A stretch of 64,000 nucleotides of DNA from Nitrincola iocasae (GTDB taxonomy: Bacteria; Pseudomonadota; Gammaproteobacteria; Pseudomonadales; Balneatricaceae): the NCBI RefSeq assembly GCF_008727795.1, contig NZ_CP044222.1, positions 744,001 through 808,000 on the forward strand, in the 5' to 3' direction. This document shows, piece by piece, positions 1-8,310 of this stretch. The translations under genes and the position numbers were made by a program. Under the pieces are notes generated by a model. That model was not told the origin of the DNA, ran no database searches, and saw only the letters and a list, made by a program, of their open reading frames with translations. How positions within the stretch are numbered: the first letter of the stretch is position 1; each line of letters starts with the position of its first letter.

Positions 1-2
1 TC

Positions 3-1013
3 GACAACCTGTTTAATCAACTCATCCAGGACAGCCTAGCCGGGCGCAAGCGCTACAGCATTCATACAACCACGCTAGACGACGCTTGTGCTGATGGTCT
101 CTACCGTCGTATCTGCCAAATAACGCGCAAAGAATGGACACAGGAAGCCGAAGACAAGTGGAAAGCAGATCTGCTTAAAGATACCGCCACTGAAGAGGAC
201 GCCCTGGAAGAGTACTACTGCGTACCCAAACAAGGCGGTGGTGCCTACATCCCGCGTGGCCTGATCGAGCGGGCCATGCGTCCAGACATTCCTATTCTGC
301 GTTATGAGGCCCCAGGCGATTTCACCCAGTGGAGCCAGGCACAGCGCGAAGCCGAAATGAAAGCCTTCTGTTATGAGGAAATAGCGCCACACCTGGCCGA
401 GCTGAACCCAGAACTCAATCATGTCTTCGGTGAAGACTTTGCCCGCAGTGGTGACCTGACCGTACTGTCCCCCGGCATGATCATGAAAGACACCCGGATC
501 CGCACGGCGTTCCTGGTGGAGTTACGCAACCTGACCTACGAACAACAGCGCCAGGTGGTGTTCTACATCATGGATGGCCTGCCGCGATTGATTGGCGCGT
601 CCTTTGATGCTACGGGTAACGGTGGCTATCTGGCTGAACAGGCGGCACTAAAATACGGCACCGAGCTGGTGGAACAAGTGCAGCTCAGCCTCAACTGGTA
701 CCGGGAATGGATGCCCAAGTTCAAGGCCAAGTTTGAAGATGCCGATATCGAGATCCCCAAAAACGATGACGTGTTGACAGACCTGCGCAAAATCCAGATG
801 AATCGGGGTGTGCCCCAGATCGAGAAAGGCAGTGGTAAAGGGGCTGACGGTAAACAGCGCCATGGGGATGCAGCCGTGGCGCTGTGCATGATGGTACGTG
901 CAAGCTATATGGAAGGTGCACCTATCGAATTTATGGCGCTACCGAATCGACGCGCCGACTCAACCGATGCCGACGACGACAACTTTAACAGCTACAAAGG
1001 CGGTGCCTGGTAA
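3..1013 (+). CDS. Terminase large subunit (Mu gp28-like), 5' end outside window
   Basis: This is the DNA-packaging motor: an ATPase plus a nuclease that cuts phage DNA during headful packaging. The frame is open from base 3, so the first ATG seen (276) is internal. What remains, about 336 residues, is the end of the ATPase part and the RNase H-like nuclease domain. The segment EEYYCVPKQGGGAYIPR is typical of the Mu gp28 family. Three acidic residues of the nuclease core can be placed: Asp in GEDFARSGD (fragment residue 145), Asp in SFDATGNGG (202) and Asp in RHGDAAVAL (289). The stop codon overlaps the portal start by one base, so the two are translationally coupled. Confidence 0.88.
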   Translation, partial: DNLFNQLIQDSLAGRKRYSIHTTTLDDACADGLYRRICQITRKEWTQEAEDKWKADLLKDTATEEDALEEYYCVPKQGGGAYIPRGLIERAMRPDIPILRYEAPGDFTQWSQAQREAEMKAFCYEEIAPHLAELNPELNHVFGEDFARSGDLTVLSPGMIMKDTRIRTAFLVELRNLTYEQQRQVVFYIMDGLPRLIGASFDATGNGGYLAEQAALKYGTELVEQVQLSLNWYREWMPKFKAKFEDADIEIPKNDDVLTDLRKIQMNRGVPQIEKGSGKGADGKQRHGDAAVALCMMVRASYMEGAPIEFMALPNRRADSTDADDDNFNSYKGGAW

Positions 1014-2560
1014 TGACTAAACTAATCGACCACCGGGGCAATCCGATCCCCTGGCCCAGCGAACAGCAACTGCAGACTGATGAATCCAAACTGGGCCACC
1101 TAAAGCAACACTTTGCCGAGCACCCATCCAGTGGACTAACGCCGGTGCGGCTGGCAGCAATCCTTCGTGATGCTGAGCAAGGCAATCTGATCAGTCAGTG
1201 TGAGCTGGCAGAGGATCTCGAAGAGAAAGACGGACACATATTCAGTGAGCTGCAAAAGCGCAAGCTGGCCATGCTCAATCTGACGGGCCGTGTGGCACCA
1301 CCCCGAAACGCTAGCGAGCAAGAAAAGAAGGATGCCGCCTGGGTGCAGGAGCTGCTGGACGAGATGCCCGACTTTGATGACCTGGTGCTGGACATGGCCG
1401 ATGGTGTGCTGAAAGGGTTCAGCAACATTGAGCTGGAGTGGCAGCGTGCAGGTAATGACTGGTTTCTCGGTCAGGCCCACTATCGTCCCCAGAGCTGGTT
1501 CCAGTTGCACCCCGATGATCGTAATCAAATTGTACTGCGTGATGGTAGTGCCAAGGGTGCTGAGCTGCAATCCTTCGGCTGGGTGCGCCACATCCACCGC
1601 TCACGCTCCGGCTATCCAGGGCGTAATGGTTTAGCGCGAATATTGTCCTGGCCGTACCTATTTAAGAACTACAGCGTTAGAGATTTAGCCGAGTTTCTGG
1701 AGATCTATGGCCTGCCACTTCGCCTGGGCAAATACCCCAGTGGTGCCAGCGATAAAGAAAAGTCCACATTGCTGCAGGCGGTGATGAGCATCGGTCACAA
1801 TGCCGGTGGCATTATCCCCAAAGGCATGGAGATCGACTTCCAGGAAGCGGCCAAAGGCGCGGCTGATCCATTTGAGGTGATGATCAACTGGTGTGAACGC
1901 ACCCAGTCCAAAGCGATTCTCGGCGGCACGCTGACCAGTCAGGCCGATGGCAAAAGCAGCACCAATGCCCTGGGCAATGTACACAATGAGATCCGCCAGG
2001 AGCTGCGCGACTCCGATCTGCGACAGATAGCAGGAAGCATCACCCGAGATCTGATCTTCCCGCTGTGGATGCTGAACTGTAAAACAGCCGGAGATCCACG
2101 CCGTGCTCCTCGTTTCGTGTTCGACACGTCGGAACCAGCTGACCTGGCACATTACAGCGAATCCCTGCCGCCGTTAGTCAACATGGGTATGCGGATCCCG
2201 CTAGACTGGGTACATGAAACCCTACAGATTCCAACCGCTGAAAAGGATGAAGAAATCCTCACCAGCGCACCCACACTGCCAGGCATGGCACCCTTGGCCG
2301 CATTGAAGGCACAAGCAGTCGCTGATGCAGACGTGGTGACTCAATACACCGAGCAGCTGCAGCGCGTCGCTCAGAAGCCGGTCACAGGGATGATCGATCA
2401 GATACGTGACCTGGTCGAAACAGCAAACAGCCTGGAAGCTATCCGGGATGGCCTGCTGGCATTGGATATCCCTATTGAGCAGCTGGCCGATGCCATGAGT
2501 CAGGCACTCACTGTGGCAGGACTGGCCGGTCGCTATGAACTGCTGCAGGAGGCTGAATGA
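1013..2560 (+). CDS. Portal protein (Mu gp29-like, DUF935)
   Basis: This 515-residue protein should form the dodecameric ring at the capsid vertex through which DNA enters and leaves. Length and position, directly after the terminase and before the MuF gene, fit the DUF935/Mu gp29 portal family. Recognisable family features include a tryptophan-rich middle section around residues 140-230 with RSRSGYPGRNGLARILSWPY, followed by a segment on siting in the host capsid with KAILGGTLTSQADGKSS. The last 100 residues are helical and Gln/Ala/Leu rich. It starts inside the terminase stop codon and its own end overlaps the next start (ATGA), so expression is coupled along the head operon. Confidence 0.88.
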   Translation: MTKLIDHRGNPIPWPSEQQLQTDESKLGHLKQHFAEHPSSGLTPVRLAAILRDAEQGNLISQCELAEDLEEKDGHIFSELQKRKLAMLNLTGRVAPPRNASEQEKKDAAWVQELLDEMPDFDDLVLDMADGVLKGFSNIELEWQRAGNDWFLGQAHYRPQSWFQLHPDDRNQIVLRDGSAKGAELQSFGWVRHIHRSRSGYPGRNGLARILSWPYLFKNYSVRDLAEFLEIYGLPLRLGKYPSGASDKEKSTLLQAVMSIGHNAGGIIPKGMEIDFQEAAKGAADPFEVMINWCERTQSKAILGGTLTSQADGKSSTNALGNVHNEIRQELRDSDLRQIAGSITRDLIFPLWMLNCKTAGDPRRAPRFVFDTSEPADLAHYSESLPPLVNMGMRIPLDWVHETLQIPTAEKDEEILTSAPTLPGMAPLAALKAQAVADADVVTQYTEQLQRVAQKPVTGMIDQIRDLVETANSLEAIRDGLLALDIPIEQLADAMSQALTVAGLAGRYELLQEAE

Positions 2561-2754
2561 AAGCACTGATCATCATGCTGGGTTTGTTAATTCTAACGGC
2601 TTGCAGCAAAAAAATTGACTCCAATGAGGCTGCCAAAAAGTGTCTTGATCAAGGGGCAGAAAAAATCTCTATATCTGTACCCAGTAAAACAGGGGACGCT
2701 TATTACATAACCTGTACGTTTGATGCAGAGACATTAAAAGCGAGGGCAGAATAA
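2557..2754 (+). CDS. Small lipoprotein inserted in head operon (candidate moron)
   Basis: This is a 65-residue protein with a classic lipoprotein signal: Met-Lys start, hydrophobic stretch and lipobox LTAC, with Cys17 the predicted lipidated residue. The mature part of about 49 residues is hydrophilic and has two further cysteines (in KKCLDQG and ITCTFD) that could form a disulphide. It overlaps both neighbours by a few bases, so it is expressed with the late genes. Its sequence is visibly richer in A and T than the portal and MuF genes around it. Position and type recall small phage lipoproteins that mask receptors against superinfection, such as T5 Llp, but no sequence similarity was tested. 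It could instead be a Rz1-like lysis lipoprotein, although no Rz partner is nearby. Confidence 0.7.
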   Translation: MKALIIMLGLLILTACSKKIDSNEAAKKCLDQGAEKISISVPSKTGDAYYITCTFDAETLKARAE

Positions 2755-4028
2755 TGCCTCGCTATGGCAGTCGACCTTTTAAAGAGGCTATAGACTACTT
2801 CAACCAGAAGCTGCCGCTTCCTACCACTGGGTTTCAGGACGTCTATGGCCAGCAGCATGATCATGCCTTTATGGTGGCCGGTGCCAACCGTATGTCGATC
2901 GTTGAGGGATTCGCGACGGCCGTGCAGGCGGCAATCGAGAAAGGCGAAACCCTGCAGGACTTCCGCAAGCGCTTTGATGAGATCGTAAGTACCGAGGGCT
3001 GGGACTATAACGGTAGCCGTGGCTGGCGATCACGCCTGATCTACGAGACCAATATTCGCCAGGCATACAATGCTGGGCGCGAAGCCCAGATGGATGATCC
3101 TGAATTCCGAGATCGCTTTCCATACAGTGAGTACGGTCACTCTGGCGCTGAAAATTTCAGACCCGAGCACAAAGCATGGGATGGTTTGGTGCTGCCAAGC
3201 GACGACCCGTCCTGGGCCTGGCGATCACCCTCTAACGGCTACGGCTGCAAGTGCAAGAAATTCCCCAGGTCGCGCCGTTGGCTGCAGCGCACAGGCAGGT
3301 CCGTTGATACAGCTCCTGCAACTGAATACCGCGAATTTGTGGACAAACGCACCGGTGAAGTGAGGCAAATCCCCAAAGGAATCGATCCCGGTTTCGAGCA
3401 TACACCTGGTCGCAGCTGGTTACGGAACCAGACAATGACGGCGACAGATTGGCAAGACGCTGTAAAACGTGGCGGTGTTGATACGATCCCCTATGGTCCT
3501 GCTGCAAAGCCGACCATGCCAAAAGAAACGCCAATATCTAACACACTGCTGATGGATGATGATCTACCACCCGAGCGCTATGTAAATGCCTTCCTAGAAG
3601 AGTTTGGCGTAACAGGTCCGGTAATCTATCGTGATGTCACCGGTGAGCCAATTGCCATCAACGATTATCTGTTTCGCGATACCCTGGGCAATTACAAAAT
3701 AGACAAGGACGGTATGCGCCACCGCTATATGCGGCTGCTGGCAAGGACCATTACACAACCGGATGAGGTTTGGTCGCTCCTTGAACCGGATCTTTCGACA
3801 CCAGGGAAATACCGTATCAAGCGCCGGTACCTGAAGCGCTGGATGATTGAAGAGGACGGACAGGAAGTGCATGGCTTCAGTGCCTTTGAATATGGTCAGG
3901 GCGTGTGGTCAGGGAATACAGCCTTTACACCAGGTCGCCGCCGTGGCTCTGAAAAAGTACCGGCACGACAAAGCTATATGGAAAGTATGCGGGAAGGTGT
4001 GTTGTTGTACCGCAGAGAAGAGGATTAA
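2754..4028 (+). CDS. MuF head morphogenesis protein with C-terminal nuclease-like (PBECR) domain
   Basis: This 424-residue minor head protein is the Mu gpF homologue; it associates with the portal and is packaged in the virion. The N-terminal 230 residues carry the MuF domain. The hallmark stretch EHKAWDGLVLPSDDPSW starts near residue 138 and is followed by NGYGCKCKK. After a linker near residue 255, about 160 residues look like the phage Barnase-EndoU-ColicinE5/D-RelE (PBECR) group: LLARTITQPDEVWSLLEP, a YRIKRRYLKRW strand pair and FEYGQGVWSGNTAFTP. Such C-terminal domains in MuF proteins are known as putative toxins delivered with the particle. The domain call comes from motif recognition only, and catalytic residues cannot be assigned with confidence. 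Confidence 0.82.
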   Translation: MPRYGSRPFKEAIDYFNQKLPLPTTGFQDVYGQQHDHAFMVAGANRMSIVEGFATAVQAAIEKGETLQDFRKRFDEIVSTEGWDYNGSRGWRSRLIYETNIRQAYNAGREAQMDDPEFRDRFPYSEYGHSGAENFRPEHKAWDGLVLPSDDPSWAWRSPSNGYGCKCKKFPRSRRWLQRTGRSVDTAPATEYREFVDKRTGEVRQIPKGIDPGFEHTPGRSWLRNQTMTATDWQDAVKRGGVDTIPYGPAAKPTMPKETPISNTLLMDDDLPPERYVNAFLEEFGVTGPVIYRDVTGEPIAINDYLFRDTLGNYKIDKDGMRHRYMRLLARTITQPDEVWSLLEPDLSTPGKYRIKRRYLKRWMIEEDGQEVHGFSAFEYGQGVWSGNTAFTPGRRRGSEKVPARQSYMESMREGVLLYRREED

Positions 4029-4120
4029 GTGGTGTGTAGCGCAGTCGCTCCACCAGTACGCCACCTGCAGAGTCATTGGATAGCCCTTGGAGGCCTTCCC
4101 CTGCATGGATTACACACCAC
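4029..4120 (+). other. Intergenic inverted repeat, candidate structured RNA
   Basis: The 114-base gap between the MuF and gpG genes is bounded by a perfect 10-bp inverted repeat: GTGGTGTGTA at 4029-4038 and TACACACCAC at 4111-4120. Nested inside are GCAG 4041-4044 with CTGC 4101-4104 and CTCCA 4048-4052 with TGGAG 4088-4092. Together these would fold into one long, interrupted hairpin. There is no run of T after it, so it is not a standard terminator. No reading frame of note uses the gap. A processing site, an RNA element or a remnant of a small insertion are possible. Confidence 0.4.
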
Positions 4121-4142
4121 ACTGATAGTATAGGAGCCAACA

Positions 4143-4610
4143 ATGGCCGGATCAACCAGCGGTATCCGCGTAGACTACGACGACAGCCATGTGCAGGCCG
4201 CGCTGGAAAAGCTTTTCAAGACGGTTAAAAACACACGGCCCGTTATGGCCGAGATTGCCGAGTACCTGCATGGCCGTACCCGTGAACACTTCGACAACCA
4301 GCAAGACCCTGATGGTAATGCCTGGGCACCACTGGCTGACAGCACACTGGAACGCAAGCAAGCCCAGGGCGTACCCATCAATAAGATCCTGCACGGCCAA
4401 ACCCTGCACCTGCGCGACACCATCTTCCCATTCTTTGGTAATGACGAAGCCGGAGTCAGCACCGGCCCAGGTACAGACGCTTATGCTGCAACGCAGATGT
4501 TTGGTGATGAGAGCCGTAACATCGAAGCGAGGCCGTTTATGGGGCTGGGAGAGGAAGACGAGCGCGAGGTGTTAGCGATTATTGAGGATGAACTGCTGTC
4601 CGCGCTATGA
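4143..4610 (+). CDS. Virion morphogenesis protein (Mu gpG-like)
   Basis: This 155-residue protein belongs to the phage virion morphogenesis family (Mu gpG), a late head or head-tail joining factor. Family features are the N-terminal helix with ALEKLFKTVKNTRPVMAEIA, the segment REHFDNQQDPDGNAWAPL, a hydrophobic turn ILHGQTLHLRDTI and a C-terminal RPFMGLGEEDEREVLAIIED. Its start has a GGAG-like ribosome site (TAGGAGCCAACA) just upstream, needed because the gene does not overlap its neighbour. Position after MuF matches Mu exactly. Confidence 0.85.
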   Translation: MAGSTSGIRVDYDDSHVQAALEKLFKTVKNTRPVMAEIAEYLHGRTREHFDNQQDPDGNAWAPLADSTLERKQAQGVPINKILHGQTLHLRDTIFPFFGNDEAGVSTGPGTDAYAATQMFGDESRNIEARPFMGLGEEDEREVLAIIEDELLSAL

Positions 4611-4833
4611 ACACGCCCACAACCGTGCTGACACGCTTCAGCAGATCAGCGCAATGATGTTACACATAATGACCGCTTTAACCTTGTAAAGCCTTTATAA
4701 ACACAACCGGCCCCGTTATCAGACACTGCTGACCCTCACACGGGCCAATTAGATCTAAATCCTCTCTGACTCAGTGTAAATCTTTTGCCCCTGTTCAAAA
4801 GACCTTAGATCAACCAGGCGCGATCATGAGGGC
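4611..4833 (+). promoter_or_regulatory. Gap before protease gene, candidate late promoter region
   Basis: This 223-base gap is the largest in the phage head module and contains no credible gene. It lies exactly where Mu has its late promoter PI, between G and I. It holds several dyads: an imperfect GC hairpin (4709-4716 with 4740-4746), the perfect palindrome TTAGATCTAA at 4749-4758, and CTTTTG/CAAAAG at 4782-4787 and 4796-4801. I cannot point to a convincing -10/-35 pair, which would fit a promoter that depends on a phage activator like Mu C. The promoter role is inferred from position. Confidence 0.35.
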
Positions 4834-5985
4834 ATGAAAACACATAGCCCCACACACTACAGTAGCTCAGCAAGCAGCCAGCCCATTACTAACGGGGCGG
4901 GGCTGGCTGTTCTGAGCACCACTCAATCAGACGGCATGGCCATCCTGGCCATGGAGCTGACGCCAGATAACGATGGCTGGTATCAGCTGCTGCCCGCTGG
5001 AAACTTCCGTGCCATTGATGGTCGCCCGCTGGATGTGGCGGCAGGTCATTGGCATCTCGGTGCTGAAGCAGCGGCGGGTCTGATTGCTCTGGCACAAAGC
5101 GCCACTAATGATCTGGTCATCGACTACGAACACCAAACCCTGAACGCTGACAAGAATGGCCAACCCGCACCCGCTGCAGGTTGGTTCCGCGATATGCAAT
5201 GGCGTGATGGCTCTGGCCTATGGATCAAACCCCGCTGGACAGCACGTGCCAAACAATTCGTTAACGATGGCGAGTACCGCTATCTAAGCGCCGTTTTCCC
5301 CTATGACACCACCACTGGCCAGCCACTGCGCTTACATTCGGCTGCGCTGACGAACCGCCCAGGCATAGATGGGATGCAGCCGCTTGCCTCCCTGACCGCA
5401 AACCACACCCTGAATCAGGAGAAATCCATGAACGAACTACTGAAAAAACTGCTGGCACAGTTGGGGATCGAGTTTGATCCTGCCACTGCCGCCTTAACCG
5501 AGCAGCAGGAAACCGAAGCCCTGGCAGCATTGAAAGCCCTGGCAGACAAAGCCGGTACCGTTGATACCCTGGCGACTCAAGTCGCCGCATTGAAGGCCCA
5601 GGATGGTGGACAGCCGGATCCGCGCAAGTACGTGCCAATCACGGTGGTCACGGATCTGCAGGCACAACTGGCCGTCCTCACGGCTGAAAGCAAAACCGGT
5701 CAGTTGGATCAGTTGATCCAGTCTGCCAAGGATGACGGACGCCTGATCCCCAGCATGGAAGAGTGGGCGCGTGAGCTGGGTCAGAAGGACATGGCTGCAT
5801 TGAGTGCCTTCCTGGATAAAGCCTCGCCGATCGCCGCGCTTAAGCAGCAGCAGACCACAACCACCACAACCACCCGCGAAGATCCCGACAATCCGTTGGC
5901 GGCACTCAGCGCCCAGGAATTAGATGTCTGTCGTGAGACAGGTGTTTCTCCTGAAGCCTACCTGAAAACCAAGAAAGGACAGTAG
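4834..5985 (+). CDS. Prohead protease and scaffold (Mu gpI-like)
   Basis: A 383-residue Mu gpI-family protein. The N-terminal 180 residues form the protease: DLVIDYEHQTL near residue 90-100 and LHSAALTNRPGIDG near residue 165 hold a His and a Ser placed like the catalytic pair of prohead proteases, an assignment I regard as likely but unproven. The C-terminal half is Ala/Leu/Gln-rich, predicted helical scaffold that is normally digested during maturation. A Thr run (QQQTTTTTTTRED, near residue 342) is an odd low-complexity linker close to the C-terminus. An internal start at 5428 would make the scaffold alone. The next genes are the decoration protein and the capsid protein, as expected. Confidence 0.85.
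   Translation: MKTHSPTHYSSSASSQPITNGAGLAVLSTTQSDGMAILAMELTPDNDGWYQLLPAGNFRAIDGRPLDVAAGHWHLGAEAAAGLIALAQSATNDLVIDYEHQTLNADKNGQPAPAAGWFRDMQWRDGSGLWIKPRWTARAKQFVNDGEYRYLSAVFPYDTTTGQPLRLHSAALTNRPGIDGMQPLASLTANHTLNQEKSMNELLKKLLAQLGIEFDPATAALTEQQETEALAALKALADKAGTVDTLATQVAALKAQDGGQPDPRKYVPITVVTDLQAQLAVLTAESKTGQLDQLIQSAKDDGRLIPSMEEWARELGQKDMAALSAFLDKASPIAALKQQQTTTTTTTREDPDNPLAALSAQELDVCRETGVSPEAYLKTKKGQ
5428..5985 (+). CDS. Internal-start scaffold protein (Mu gpZ-like)
   Basis: Within the protease gene, an ATG at 5428 follows AGGAG at 5418-5422 with ideal spacing. It opens the same frame to give a 185-residue protein beginning MNELLKKLLAQLGIEF. This falls right after the protease domain, so it would yield the free scaffold in excess over the protease, as gene Z does within gene I in Mu. 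The evidence is the ribosome site and its position at the domain boundary. Confidence 0.65.
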   Translation: MNELLKKLLAQLGIEFDPATAALTEQQETEALAALKALADKAGTVDTLATQVAALKAQDGGQPDPRKYVPITVVTDLQAQLAVLTAESKTGQLDQLIQSAKDDGRLIPSMEEWARELGQKDMAALSAFLDKASPIAALKQQQTTTTTTTREDPDNPLAALSAQELDVCRETGVSPEAYLKTKKGQ

Positions 5986-6028
5986 TCGGCTCGGCTGACA
6001 ACTTCCAGACCAATATAGGACAGCAGTC

Positions 6029-6424
6029 ATGACAGCACTGAACAAAAACCGCCCGACACCACGCCGCCTCCCAGGCCAGCACGTTGATCCAGTCGCTGGC
6101 AGTGTGCAGATCTTTTCAGGTGCGCTGGTAGTCCTGAACGCCACCCACTTTGCCGCACCAGCAACAGCCGCAACAGGCCTGCGCACTCGCGGTGTAGCCG
6201 TGGATGCGTCAGATAATCGCACCGGCAGTAATGGCGATGGCTTTATAACCACGCAGACCGGCCCTCACCGCTTTATTAATGCTGGGGATATCACCCGTGA
6301 GCATATCGGTACGAGCGCCTACATCGTGGATGACCAGACCGTCACCGCCGTTTCCACTGACAGTTCCGTGGTAGGACGTATCGATGACGTCGAGCCAGAC
6401 GGTGTCTGGGTGGTGATCGAGTAA
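6029..6424 (+). CDS. Putative capsid decoration protein
   Basis: A 131-residue protein between the scaffold/protease and the major capsid gene, the usual place for a head-stabilising or decoration protein. It is predicted to be all beta: short alternating hydrophobic strands, for example GSVQIFSGALVVLNA, GLRTRGVAVDASDN and a C-terminal SVVGRIDDVEPDGVWVVIE. No catalytic motif is visible. A decoration role is inferred from order, size and fold character; the protein could also be dispensable. Confidence 0.6.
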   Translation: MTALNKNRPTPRRLPGQHVDPVAGSVQIFSGALVVLNATHFAAPATAATGLRTRGVAVDASDNRTGSNGDGFITTQTGPHRFINAGDITREHIGTSAYIVDDQTVTAVSTDSSVVGRIDDVEPDGVWVVIE

Positions 6425-6470
6425 CCCCGACTTAACGCGCAACCGATTAGCCAAACTCCAGGAGAGTGAA

Positions 6471-7361
6471 ATGGACGTAAATGCACAGAACCTCAGCATC
6501 CTCAACACAGCCGTATCAACGGCGTTTAACAGCGCGTTCGAGGGGGCTGAGTCACAGTACACCCGCATCGCTACCGTGGTGCCCTCAAAAACTGCCGCTA
6601 ACACTTACGCCTGGTTGGGTAACTCCAGCCACATTCGTGAGTGGTTAGGCGAGCGTGTTATCAACCGCCTGAAACAGCATGACTTCACCCTCAAGAACAA
6701 GAAGTTCGAGAAGACAGAGGGTATTCCCAGGGATGCAGTCGACGATGACCAGTATGGCGCGTATATGCCACTGTTCGCGCAGATGGGTCAGGACGCCAAA
6801 GAGTTCCCGGACCTGCTCACCTTTCCTCTGTTGAAAAACGGTTTCACCGAACTGTGTTACGACGGTCAGCCGTTCTTTGATACGGATCACCCTGTCGGTA
6901 CCAAAACAGTGACTTCCGTATCCAATATGCAGGCGGGTTCAGGTGATCCTTGGTTCCTTCTGTGTACCAAACGCCATATCAAACCACTGATCTGGCAGAA
7001 CCGTCGCGACTTCAAGCTAGTGATGAAAACCAATCCTGAGACCTCGGATCACGTTTTCATGACTGACGACCTTCTGTGGGGTGTTGATGGTCGCTGCAAT
7101 GCTGGGCTGGGTTTGTGGCAGTTAGCGTTCGGTTCCAAAGCTGAGCTTAACGGGACGAACTTCAGCGCGGCCCGCACAGCCATGATGAAGTTAAAAAACG
7201 ATGCTGGTAGCCCCTTGGGTGTTATTCCTGACCTGCTGGTGGTTGGCCCAGACAACGTGACCAAGGCAGAAGTGCTGCTGGAAGCAATGAACAAAGCCAA
7301 CGGTGAATCCAACACCAACTACAAAAAAGTTGAGTTGATGGTCTGCCCTTGGTTGGCCTAA
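6471..7361 (+). CDS. Major capsid protein (Mu gpT-like)
   Basis: This 296-residue protein builds the icosahedral head. It matches the Mu gpT family in length and in landmark segments: an N-terminal helix (LNTAVSTAFNSAFEGA), the TYAWLGNSSHIREWLGER stretch near residue 45, and CYDGQPFFDTDHPVG near residue 130. The later MVCPWLA is the C-terminus. A good ribosome site (CAGGAGAGTGAA) precedes the ATG. A short C-G-rich gap follows and then the gp35-like gene. Confidence 0.9.
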   Translation: MDVNAQNLSILNTAVSTAFNSAFEGAESQYTRIATVVPSKTAANTYAWLGNSSHIREWLGERVINRLKQHDFTLKNKKFEKTEGIPRDAVDDDQYGAYMPLFAQMGQDAKEFPDLLTFPLLKNGFTELCYDGQPFFDTDHPVGTKTVTSVSNMQAGSGDPWFLLCTKRHIKPLIWQNRRDFKLVMKTNPETSDHVFMTDDLLWGVDGRCNAGLGLWQLAFGSKAELNGTNFSAARTAMMKLKNDAGSPLGVIPDLLVVGPDNVTKAEVLLEAMNKANGESNTNYKKVELMVCPWLA

Positions 7362-7426
7362 CCCCTAGTCACTGAGGCAGGGGTTCCCTGCCTCTCATTG
7401 ACACTGATCGAGAGAGGACACATGAA

Positions 7427-7879
7427 ATGCCTATTCGTATCACATCTGCTATCAACGGTTTCCGACGTGCTGGCGTCGCTCACACGACGGCTCCGACTAC
7501 TTATCCGGATCAATTCTTCACCGAGCAGCAGCTCGCACAGCTGGAAGCGGAACCGCGCCTGGTTGTCGAACACATCTCCGCTGATGAGATCACAGATCCG
7601 GTTATTGATTCGCAAGGGACCGTGGAGCCAGACAGCGTACCTGGGACTGTAGACACCACCACAGACACCACCTCAACTGATGAAGTCGGGGAAGGTGTCA
7701 ACCTGCTGCAACCGCTGATTGACGTCATTGCGAGCCTGGACCCGCAGGATGAGGCGCTGTGGAACAAGGATCGCACCCCCAAGGCAGCGAACTTCCCTGC
7801 CGGTACATCTGCTGAAGACCGTGCCAATGCCTGGGAGATGTTCAAGGCTGGCATCGATAACCAGGAACAGGACGCCTAA
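7427..7879 (+). CDS. Mu gp35-like head protein (HI1506-related)
   Basis: A 150-residue acidic protein between capsid and gp36 genes. Its N-terminus (MPIRITSAINGFRRAGVAH) resembles the FluMu/HI1506 family, in which a small N-terminal domain recognises the head. Next comes a Thr/Asp-rich, low-complexity section around residues 65-90. A C-terminal domain contains LDPQDEALWNKDRTPKAANF, similar to a HeH/LEM-like ending found in this family. The exact role in Mu-like phages is not known. Spacing to the next gene is two bases. Confidence 0.6.
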   Translation: MPIRITSAINGFRRAGVAHTTAPTTYPDQFFTEQQLAQLEAEPRLVVEHISADEITDPVIDSQGTVEPDSVPGTVDTTTDTTSTDEVGEGVNLLQPLIDVIASLDPQDEALWNKDRTPKAANFPAGTSAEDRANAWEMFKAGIDNQEQDA

Positions 7880-7881
7880 CC

Positions 7882-8310
7882 ATGCAGCTCTATGCGACCA
7901 CCCAGGACATGATCAACCGCTTTGGCGAGGATGAGCTGCAGCTGCTCACAGACCGTGATGGCTCCCTGGGAGCGATTGCGGATCTGGTGCTAGACCAGGC
8001 GATTGCCGATGCCAGCGCCGAGATTGATGGTTACCTGGGCGGTCGTTACCAGTTGCCGCTGCCCACTGTGCCAGCCGTGCTGACCCGTATCTGCTGCGAT
8101 ATCGCTCGTTACCTGCTGCACGATGAGCAGGCACCCGAGCAGCTGCAGAAACGCTATGCAGAGGTGGTCGCGTTCCTGCGCAGCTTGGGCAAAGGTGAGA
8201 TCAGTCTGGGGCTTCCAGATACTGGCTCAGCGGGTCCCAGCAACAACCTGGCACAAATTGAATCAGCCGGATCTGTGTTCGGGCGCAAGCAAAGCAAGGG
8301 GTTCATCTGA
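7882..8310 (+). CDS. Head-tail connector (Mu gp36-like, DUF1320)
   Basis: A 142-residue protein of the DUF1320/gp36 family, thought to be a head-completion or connector protein placed under the portal. Characteristic segments are the N-terminal YATTQDMINRFGEDEL, DASAEIDGYLGGRYQLPL and CCDIARYLLHDEQAPEQ. The C-terminal 25 residues are Gly/Ser/Asn-rich and likely disordered. The stop codon overlaps the next start (TGATG). Confidence 0.8.
   Translation: MQLYATTQDMINRFGEDELQLLTDRDGSLGAIADLVLDQAIADASAEIDGYLGGRYQLPLPTVPAVLTRICCDIARYLLHDEQAPEQLQKRYAEVVAFLRSLGKGEISLGLPDTGSAGPSNNLAQIESAGSVFGRKQSKGFI

Noticed and set aside
4029..4120. Intrinsic terminator after MuF gene
   Set aside because: The loop is too long and there is no T-run after the repeat.
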